DNA of 20,716 nt from CAZQDP01 sp964592375 (GTDB lineage Bacteria > Bacillota > Clostridia > RUG12999): the NCBI GenBank assembly GCA_964592375.1, contig CAZQDP010000042.1, positions 1-20,716 of the forward strand. Reading direction: 5' to 3'. Shown here piece by piece: positions 14,583 to 20,716 of this stretch. The translations under genes were made by a program, and so were the position numbers. Below the pieces are notes generated by a model that saw only the letters and a program-made list of their open reading frames with translations, was not told the DNA's origin and ran no database searches. Each line of letters starts with the position of its first letter. Position 1 is the stretch's first letter.

Positions 14583-15710
14583 ATGGGGATTGTATTTTTA
14601 ATTAATCATCTTCCAAATCCGCGAATATTAAAAAGGATTAATATCGCACTTTTATGTGCAAAAACTTCTGTGATATTCTGGAATAGATGTATTGAGTGTC
14701 AGCCTGGAAATAAACTACCAGAGGAGACAAATCAATATGAATTGGCGGTACCTGCCAATTGCGGAAATCCACTCATGCGTATCGGGGCCACATTTAAATT
14801 TGGTTTCAAAGCATTAGAAATACTGAAAAGTATACATCCTCAGTGTATTCATACTACTAAGATGGACATGCTTTTTTGGGTGTGGTTGTATTGCTTTGGA
14901 AAGAAGAAAAAACCATATATTATCTATGAGGTAGCAGATCTACATGACCTTACCTTTGGAAATGCGAAAAGCAATAAAGAAAAGCTCTTTAAGTTCCTCC
15001 TCACAACAATTGAAAAGTTGCTTTGTAAACGGGTAGATACGTTAATTATTACGTCAGAGTATTTTTATAAGGAGTATTACGCCAAATTCATCGATAAGAA
15101 AAAGGTTCTGTTTATTCCAAATGCTCCGCAGCGTCAAGTATTCAAGGACTTTATCAGAAAAACAGAAGGACCGTTTACCATTGGTTTTATCGGTTCGGTG
15201 CGGTATAAAACGCAGCTTGAGTTGATGATCAAAGCTGCAAAGACTCTCGGATTGCATGTACTCATTGCGGGATATGGGCCGGATTATCAATATTTCGAGA
15301 AGAAGTACGGGCAGGATTCGGATATTTGTATTTATGGTGGTTATGAATATAATGAGGATATTGCGAAACTCTATAGCATGATCGATTGTGTGTATGCCGT
15401 TTATGATGAAAAGAAAAGAAATGTAAAGGTTGCACTGCCAAACAGGCTTTATGAGGCAATTATATGCTCACTTCCGCTGATTGCCGCAAGGGATACACTG
15501 CTTGGGAAAATGGTGGAGGATATGAATATTGGTTTGACAGCAAAAAGCGATGACGAAGATGGCATACAAAAAGCGTTGAACAGAATAGCAAATGAGGATG
15601 TTATATATTGGGAATTCTCAGAGAATTGCAAAAAATATGTCGATAATCTTTGTGACATCAAAAAGTGCAATCAGCTTTTGAAAGAAAAGTATGTAAAAAT
15701 GGTGGAATGA
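14583..15710 (+). CDS. GT4 glycosyltransferase
   Basis: A 375-residue glycosyltransferase with a GT-B fold. The acceptor domain begins MGIVFLINHLPNPRILKRI. The linker segment IYEVADLHDLTF leads into the donor domain, which carries GFIGSVRYKTQLELMIKAA (about residues 201-219), VLIAGYGPD and LPNRLYEAIICSLPLIAARDTLLG, the last containing the sugar-nucleotide-binding Glu. The frame is open 16 codons upstream, overlapping the previous gene. However, AGGAGG at 14573-14578 lies four bases before the ATG at 14583, and that start gives a normal N-terminus. It is one of only two clear glycosyltransferases besides the PglC-like enzyme, so the repeat unit visible from this window may be a trisaccharide, unless more transferases lie downstream. 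Confidence 0.85.
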   Translation: MGIVFLINHLPNPRILKRINIALLCAKTSVIFWNRCIECQPGNKLPEETNQYELAVPANCGNPLMRIGATFKFGFKALEILKSIHPQCIHTTKMDMLFWVWLYCFGKKKKPYIIYEVADLHDLTFGNAKSNKEKLFKFLLTTIEKLLCKRVDTLIITSEYFYKEYYAKFIDKKKVLFIPNAPQRQVFKDFIRKTEGPFTIGFIGSVRYKTQLELMIKAAKTLGLHVLIAGYGPDYQYFEKKYGQDSDICIYGGYEYNEDIAKLYSMIDCVYAVYDEKKRNVKVALPNRLYEAIICSLPLIAARDTLLGKMVEDMNIGLTAKSDDEDGIQKALNRIANEDVIYWEFSENCKKYVDNLCDIKKCNQLLKEKYVKMVE

Positions 15711-15741
15711 TTTTTTGTAAAAAGAAGGAGGTAAATAATAA

Positions 15742-16902
15742 TTGAAACGAATTGGAATTTTAACCTATCACAGAAGCTATAACTATGGTGCCTATATGCA
15801 GTGCTATAGCTTATCTAAAAGAATACAAGAATTATTTCCAGAATACAAAGTGGAAGTGATTGATTACCTTTGTAAATCCGTTGATATTGCGTATAAAAAG
15901 GCGTACTTCTATTCCATCAAAAATCATTGGACAGAGGCTTATAAGAATATAGTCTTTCGAAAAAAATTCAAACAATCCTTATCGATACTGCCACTGAGTG
16001 ACAAATATATACTATCAGATGATCTAAATGAAGTATTTGAGTATATGAAAGGTAGATACGATGCCATTATTGTAGGCAGTGATGCTGTGTGGAATTGGGG
16101 CGCAAGGCCATTTCCAAATGCGTATATGTTGAATGAAAGTTTTGGATGTCCTACTTTCAGTTATGCTGCATCATGTCATGGGCAGAACTATCTCCAAATG
16201 AGCCAAAGTCAAAAGAAATATTTAGGAGAGGCTTTTGCACGATTGATGTTTATCGGAGTCAGAGATACAACAACAGAAGAGATGGTTCGATATGTTAACC
16301 CGTCTTTGCAACCGATACATACTTGCGATCCTACGATCTTGTTGGATATGAAAGATAGCAAACTTAATTTTGATATGCATAGATTCAAAGAAAGGCTTGT
16401 ACAAAAATATAATATTAAATTTGATAAACCAATCATTTGTACGATGCTCAGAAAAGATGTCTTGGGAAAGGCGATATTGCAGCGATATGGAAAAAGTCAT
16501 ACAATCATTTCATTGGCAAAATATAATAAATATGCTGATGCTCATATTTATGATCTTACTCCATTTGAATGGTCGAAAGTTTTCTCGCTTTGTCAGATTA
16601 CTTTTGCACAGTATTTCCATGGGGCTATCTTTTCTCTGAAAAATTCAGTTCCTACCATTACCATGGATGTTTTTAAAACAAGTCAACAATATGTTGGGAA
16701 AATTGAAGATATTTATAATCGATTGGGTTTATCTGATTGGTTTTTTAATAATGCTCATGGGGATAATGATTTTGAGAAAATGTTTATGAAAGCAGATCAG
16801 TTACTTGGGACAAAGGATTTTCGTTTTATTGAAGATGCACTTCGAAAGGAAGCGAATGAAGGGGAACACTTTTTTGATGCACTAAGGACCCTGATAGATT
16901 AA
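15742..16902 (+). CDS. Polysaccharide pyruvyl transferase family protein
   Basis: A 386-residue member of the polysaccharide pyruvyl transferase family (CsaB/WcaK/EpsO relatives). The N-terminal motif GILTYHRSYNYGAYMQCYSLSKRI (about residues 5-28) is typical, as are DAIIVGSDAVWNWGARPFPNAYMLN (about 110-134) and ITFAQYFHGAIFSLKNSVPTI near 290-310. The last has the conserved R/Y-FHG element. Family members put a pyruvate ketal from phosphoenolpyruvate on sugars, adding negative charge to the polymer; some relatives have other functions. The start is a TTG, clearly set by AAGGAGGT (15725-15732) nine bases upstream. From here to 20535 the DNA looks visibly more A/T-rich than the genes before it. 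Confidence 0.88.
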   Translation: MKRIGILTYHRSYNYGAYMQCYSLSKRIQELFPEYKVEVIDYLCKSVDIAYKKAYFYSIKNHWTEAYKNIVFRKKFKQSLSILPLSDKYILSDDLNEVFEYMKGRYDAIIVGSDAVWNWGARPFPNAYMLNESFGCPTFSYAASCHGQNYLQMSQSQKKYLGEAFARLMFIGVRDTTTEEMVRYVNPSLQPIHTCDPTILLDMKDSKLNFDMHRFKERLVQKYNIKFDKPIICTMLRKDVLGKAILQRYGKSHTIISLAKYNKYADAHIYDLTPFEWSKVFSLCQITFAQYFHGAIFSLKNSVPTITMDVFKTSQQYVGKIEDIYNRLGLSDWFFNNAHGDNDFEKMFMKADQLLGTKDFRFIEDALRKEANEGEHFFDALRTLID

Positions 16903-16907
16903 ATTTT

Positions 16908-17942
16908 ATGAATAAGCAAGCGGGTGAAAATGTGGAAAAAAATATGCCTTTGAGTTATGCGCGCGGAATTGCTATCATTCTAGTGGTCATTGGCCATGCT
17001 ATAGAGTATTTACATCTTGGTTCTTCCAATGGTGGTTTATTTTTGATGGAAACAAGAAAATGGATTTACTTATTTCATATGCCACTTTTCTTTTTTATGT
17101 CTGGTTTTTTTGCGAAAGAAGTTAAATTTACAGACAGCGATAAAACGATTGTTACTTTTATTAAAGACAAAGCAATGAAATTATTGATTCCATACTTCTC
17201 AATGACCACATTGATAATCATAATAAGGTTGGTATTGGGATATTTTGATAAATCTCAAGCCATCCAAGTTGGACAGGCTATACTCAATGCATTTTTTGTG
17301 CCGACCAATAATCCGATGGCTCCTCTTTGGTTTTTATATGTAGTGTTTGTGGCATCAGTAACTGTTCCATTTTTTAAGGGGAAATCATTATATGTCTTCT
17401 TGATTTCCTTGCTGATTATGCGAGCACTCAATTTGCCACTAACAGACATTTTAGCTATAAAACGCATTGTTATTAACGTCCCATTTTATGTTTTAGGTAT
17501 GATTCTTAGTAAGCATTATTCATTTTTTTTAAAAATACCATATAAGGCAACGATTTCAGTGATGTTGTTTATTTTACTTTCAGTCATAAAAGTTGGATTT
17601 GTTTCATTTGTTTGGCCTAGATGGACTGACGGGATCATGAAGATTACGGCCGCTTTTATAGGAGTATTTGCTGTCCTTTTCATGGTGCATGTGCTGAAGC
17701 CTTATTCAGGCAAGCTTTTTGAGAAGATCGGAGAGTATAGCTTGGATATATATTTGTTTTCCTACATCGCACAGCAAATCACTGCATTGTTTATGGCAAA
17801 AGCACAGTTTAAAAATACAATCGCAGAATTATTCATATTAATTGCCGTAGGGTTTTTACCAATACTAATATCTAAATATATCATAAGAAAAAGTAAAGTG
17901 TTAAGTTTTTTATTCATTGGAAGAACTATTCGTAATATGTAA
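16908..17942 (+). CDS. Acyltransferase-3 family membrane protein (OafA/WcaH-like O-acyltransferase)
   Basis: A 344-residue integral membrane protein with about ten hydrophobic segments. It shows the acyltransferase-3 signatures: LSYARGIAIILVVIGHAIEYLHL (about residues 15-37, with the catalytic-site His of IGHA) and WIYLFHMPLFFFMSGFFAKEV (about 53-73). Such proteins O-acetylate or O-succinylate extracellular polysaccharide across the membrane. The gene begins five bases after the preceding stop. No good SD stands before ATG 16908 (AGGA is about 20 bases away), so coupling or a later start is possible. The acyl group is not determined by sequence. Confidence 0.88.
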   Translation: MNKQAGENVEKNMPLSYARGIAIILVVIGHAIEYLHLGSSNGGLFLMETRKWIYLFHMPLFFFMSGFFAKEVKFTDSDKTIVTFIKDKAMKLLIPYFSMTTLIIIIRLVLGYFDKSQAIQVGQAILNAFFVPTNNPMAPLWFLYVVFVASVTVPFFKGKSLYVFLISLLIMRALNLPLTDILAIKRIVINVPFYVLGMILSKHYSFFLKIPYKATISVMLFILLSVIKVGFVSFVWPRWTDGIMKITAAFIGVFAVLFMVHVLKPYSGKLFEKIGEYSLDIYLFSYIAQQITALFMAKAQFKNTIAELFILIAVGFLPILISKYIIRKSKVLSFLFIGRTIRNM

Positions 17943-17989
17943 CGTATTGTTAGATTAAAGGAAGCTAAAAAACTGATGGGAGGTTTGTT

Positions 17990-19252
17990 ATGAGTTTGTA
18001 TGCCATATGCGTACCATATATATACTATGTTTATTTTGCTTTTAATGATATCTTTCGCCCATCAAAAGGTGCAGAAGGTATTGCGTTATATGCTATCAGC
18101 TTTTGCATTATATCATTTATAATATTTTTATGGTGTATGATTTCAAAAACCTTCACTATTAGGGAATTGACGTACATAGTTACATTGGGATTTGTTCTTA
18201 CATTCATTTTCATGACACGAAGTTTTTATGGGTTTGTACCCCTTAATGCACATAATGCACTATTGATGTTCGGATTGTATGCAATACCATCATTTATAAT
18301 GGGAATGGTTGTGGCAAGAAACGGTATGCTTACTTCAATGATTAAGTGGACTGATATAATTGTAGTATTTTTTACAATTTCAGTGTTTAATGCGTTGACT
18401 TTATCTTTTGCAGTGAGAAATATTGGGGAAATAAACTTTGGAGGCTCAGGGTATCAGACAATGTCTTATGTTGGGGCTTTTGCGTTTGGGTTGAATCTTT
18501 TTATGATTTTATTTAACTCAAAAATTGCCGTTTGGGGTTTTTTGAAAACTCCTTTCTATGCAACTTTGCGAATTATTATCATACCTGTTTTAATTGCCGG
18601 AGTCATATTCGGTGGTGGTAAGGGCGCTTTTGTATTATGTGGAATTTTTGTGCTTGTGGCCATTGCATTTGATTTTCACACAAATAAGAATAAATTATCA
18701 TCACTGGGAAAGGCGTTTATCCTAATATTAGCCGCAGCTATACTGATGCCACTGTTACTTAAAATTCCACAGATTGAAAGAGGATTTTTTAGAGCAACTG
18801 CTTTCATTTCGCCAGAAGGCGGGCTTAATTGGCAAGGGACCTCGGGGCGTGATATTCTATATTCGGAAGTGTGGAATCTATTTAAACAATCTCCACTGTT
18901 AGGATATGGAATCACAGGTATATTTTATATTCGCACAGGCAATGGATATTCTCACAATATATTTTTGGATATTCTTATTGATGGCGGATTACTATACCTG
19001 ACTATATTTATTGTTTTTCTGATTAATTTCTTACATAAGTTGTTTCATTTAATCAAAATAGATATTAATAACAGCTTCTTTTTATTCATCTTTTTAAGCG
19101 GAATTGTTTTCAATATGTTTAGCGGTAATTATTTGAGTAATGCGATGTTATTCTTTAGCTTTGGGTACGTTTTTACTGCTACAATTTACACTAAAGGTTT
19201 GCCGAAACCTGTAATCAAATTTAACATAATACATGGGAAGGAGACAGAATGA
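17990..19252 (+). CDS. Wzy-like polysaccharide polymerase / O-antigen ligase-family membrane protein
   Basis: A 420-residue, very hydrophobic protein with about eleven predicted membrane segments. Its large outer loop (about residues 265-330) ends in SPLLGYGITGIFYIRTGNGYSHNIFLDILIDGGLLYL. This G-x-G then HN-x3-D-x6-G pattern is characteristic of the Wzy_C/O-antigen ligase family. In this locus, next to a flippase, a repeat-unit polymerase role is most likely, joining repeats at the outer membrane leaflet. A GGGAGG (17978-17983) lies six bases before the ATG. The end overlaps the start of the flippase gene (ATGA), coupling polymerase and flippase translation. Confidence 0.87.
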   Translation: MSLYAICVPYIYYVYFAFNDIFRPSKGAEGIALYAISFCIISFIIFLWCMISKTFTIRELTYIVTLGFVLTFIFMTRSFYGFVPLNAHNALLMFGLYAIPSFIMGMVVARNGMLTSMIKWTDIIVVFFTISVFNALTLSFAVRNIGEINFGGSGYQTMSYVGAFAFGLNLFMILFNSKIAVWGFLKTPFYATLRIIIIPVLIAGVIFGGGKGAFVLCGIFVLVAIAFDFHTNKNKLSSLGKAFILILAAAILMPLLLKIPQIERGFFRATAFISPEGGLNWQGTSGRDILYSEVWNLFKQSPLLGYGITGIFYIRTGNGYSHNIFLDILIDGGLLYLTIFIVFLINFLHKLFHLIKIDINNSFFLFIFLSGIVFNMFSGNYLSNAMLFFSFGYVFTATIYTKGLPKPVIKFNIIHGKETE

Positions 19253-20535
19253 ATATACTTAAAAGAATACAAGGTGATTCTATTATTAAACCAGTATTGA
19301 TGCTGGTGTCTGGCTCCGCGATGGGGGCTATGATCAATTTTTTAAGTCAGCCTATCATCTCACGACTTTATAAGCCAGAGGATATTGGCGGATATGCACT
19401 TATTTTTTCAGTAGTAACACTTCTTTCGTCCATTGTCAATATGCAATATGATTTAACAATTGTCAGTGCAAAAACAGAGGAAGAAGCAAATGCTCTTGCA
19501 GTTGCAAGCTTTTGGACTGGTTTACTGGTGATTACCGTTACAGGCATTGCCTTGGTTTTTATACAATTTTATAACCCTTCTATTTTTAAAGGCGTAGGAT
19601 GGTGGATTTTATCTTCTTGCATTATGCTGCTGGTATTTAGCATTTCGCAGATTTTAACTAGTTATAACAACAGAAACAAGCAGTACAAGTTGCTATCAAA
19701 GGTTACCGTTACAAAAGATCTATTTAGAAGCATCTTTCAAATTGCACTCAGTATTTTTCATATTGGGTTTATTGGGGTGTTGATAGGCAACCTCATGGGG
19801 TTTATACTCGGAGCATATCAGCAGATAGGATATGTTAAGGAAAATTTTCAAAATATTATTAGTGTTAAAAGAAGTGATGTAATTAGAGTTGTTAAAAAAT
19901 ACTATCAGCAGCCGCTATTTTCAGCACCCGCATTGCTCTGTGTTACAGCATCAAATTCACTCATGACGTTTTTTATTAATTATTTATACGGCACTCATGA
20001 GTTAGGCTTGTATGCATTTGCGATGAACATGGTGGGTATTCCTGCAACGCTTATCAGTTCAAATATGGGTAAAGTATTTTTTAAAAAAGCTAGCGATGAA
20101 TACGTTCAAACAGGAGGATTTAAACATGCTCTTGTCAAAACGACAGCAGTCCTTTTTGTACTTACAATTCCGATATTTACCTTTATTTATTTTTTTGCCG
20201 AACTTTTATTTTCTAAGATTTTTGGGGAGGCATGGACAAGAGCAGGTTATATTGTATCATTACTTACGCCTATGCAAGGGGTTAGATTTGTAGTAACTGC
20301 TGTCATGTTTGGATTTATAATCGGTGGAAAGCAGTTGCCAAAACTCTTGATGCAGATGATGTTTATAGTAGAAACGATTGTATCTGTATACATTGCCAAA
20401 GCAATGCAGCTTCCTATAGTTGCATTTATACGGCTTACCAATTATTTGTTTATTGTTAATTATGTTGTGATGTATGTATTTATTTATTATACAAGTGGGA
20501 AAAAGAAGAATATGCAAATTACTAAGGAGGAATAG
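19249..20535 (+). CDS. Wzx-type oligosaccharide flippase
   Basis: A 428-residue MOP-superfamily exporter with about twelve membrane helices. The N-terminal landmark VSGSAMGAMINFLSQPIISRLYKPEDIGGYALIFSVVTLLSSIVNMQYDLTIV is characteristic of polysaccharide biosynthesis (Wzx) proteins. The YQQPLFSAPALLCVTASNSLMTFFINYLYGTHELGLYAFAMNM stretch marks the start of the second half. It moves undecaprenyl-diphosphate repeat units from the inner to the outer leaflet for polymerisation by the preceding Wzy-like protein. AAGGAGA precedes the ATG, which overlaps the polymerase stop. The ribosome binding site of the next gene lies within its last codons. Confidence 0.92.
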   Translation: MNILKRIQGDSIIKPVLMLVSGSAMGAMINFLSQPIISRLYKPEDIGGYALIFSVVTLLSSIVNMQYDLTIVSAKTEEEANALAVASFWTGLLVITVTGIALVFIQFYNPSIFKGVGWWILSSCIMLLVFSISQILTSYNNRNKQYKLLSKVTVTKDLFRSIFQIALSIFHIGFIGVLIGNLMGFILGAYQQIGYVKENFQNIISVKRSDVIRVVKKYYQQPLFSAPALLCVTASNSLMTFFINYLYGTHELGLYAFAMNMVGIPATLISSNMGKVFFKKASDEYVQTGGFKHALVKTTAVLFVLTIPIFTFIYFFAELLFSKIFGEAWTRAGYIVSLLTPMQGVRFVVTAVMFGFIIGGKQLPKLLMQMMFIVETIVSVYIAKAMQLPIVAFIRLTNYLFIVNYVVMYVFIYYTSGKKKNMQITKEE

Positions 20536-20538
20536 TTC

Positions 20539-20716
20539 ATGAAAACAATCAATGTAATCGGGCTCGGTTATATCGGACTGCCTACGGCACTTATGTTGGC
20601 GAGCAACGGCCAAGAGGTGGTAGGCACAGATTATAACAAGTCGCTGGTGGAAACGCTCCGATCCGGCAAGCTAACATTTGAAGAAGAGGGGCTAACAGAG
20701 CTGTTTAGCAGTGCAA
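20539..20716 (+). CDS. Nucleotide-sugar dehydrogenase (WecC-like), N-terminal part
   Basis: The first 59 codons of a UDP-glucose/GDP-mannose dehydrogenase family protein, cut by the window edge. It begins MKTINVIGLGYIGLPTALML, a Rossmann GxGxxG fingerprint. VVGTDYNKSLVETLRSGKLTFEEEGL follows, resembling WecC (UDP-ManNAc dehydrogenase) more than UDP-glucose dehydrogenase. It would supply a uronic acid such as ManNAcA for the polymer, usually with a UDP-GlcNAc 2-epimerase gene nearby. AAGGAGG (20524-20530) is eight bases upstream. The sequence is noticeably more G/C-rich than the flippase before it. Confidence 0.82.
   Translation, partial: MKTINVIGLGYIGLPTALMLASNGQEVVGTDYNKSLVETLRSGKLTFEEEGLTELFSSA

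Noticed and set aside
1..20716. CRISPR arrays, tRNA or rRNA genes, prophage or a complete insertion sequence
   Set aside because: No regularly spaced repeats, no tRNA-like cloverleaf or rRNA sequence, and no transposase or phage gene was seen on either strand.

Overview
The window looks like the chromosome of a low-GC, spore-forming, probably anaerobic member of the Clostridia. The evidence is a SpoIVA spore-coat ATPase, a ferredoxin-linked 2-oxoacid oxidoreductase, a clostridial-type glutamate dehydrogenase, a TPP riboswitch in front of an ECF thiamine transporter S component, strong AGGAGG ribosome binding sites and several TTG/GTG starts. Genus cannot be fixed from the sequence. A run of exactly 100 Ns (13898-13997) marks a scaffold gap, so this is a draft or metagenome assembly.

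Left part (1-5232) is core metabolism. The end of a 2-oxoacid:ferredoxin oxidoreductase operon (beta and gamma subunits) closes with a terminator. A roughly 0.54 kb intergenic region follows. It holds a MITE-like element with near-perfect terminal inverted repeats, a sigma-A promoter and a long, apparently structured leader for gdhA. gdhA and the minus-strand thiT converge on a shared bidirectional terminator. thiT has its own promoter, a TPP riboswitch and a three-arm terminator/antiterminator. spoIVA lies upstream of it on the same strand.

Right part (about 5470-20716) is one long plus-strand exopolysaccharide (EPS) or capsule operon, starting from a strong promoter at 5473-5501. In order it encodes: a DegT-family sugar aminotransferase (PglE/EpsN-like), a PglC-type phosphoglycosyl transferase, a stand-alone acyl carrier protein, an FkbH-like glyceryl-ACP synthase, an LpxD-like N-acyltransferase, a PIG-L deacetylase, a GT4 glycosyltransferase, a heparinase II/III-family protein (broken by the gap), a hexapeptide O-acetyltransferase, a second GT4, a polysaccharide pyruvyltransferase, a membrane acyltransferase-3, a Wzy-like polymerase, a Wzx flippase and the start of a WecC-like UDP-sugar dehydrogenase.

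The most interesting unit is the consecutive set ACP - FkbH - LpxD-like acyltransferase, placed directly after the aminotransferase/PglC pair and before a PIG-L deacetylase. My inference is that it makes D-glyceryl-ACP from a glycolytic intermediate and transfers the glyceroyl group to the amine of a UDP-amino sugar. This would replace the acetyl-CoA-dependent PglD/EpsM step of bacillosamine-type synthesis. The result would be an EPS with N-glyceroylated amino sugar, built by a Wzx/Wzy route and further decorated with pyruvate and acetyl groups.
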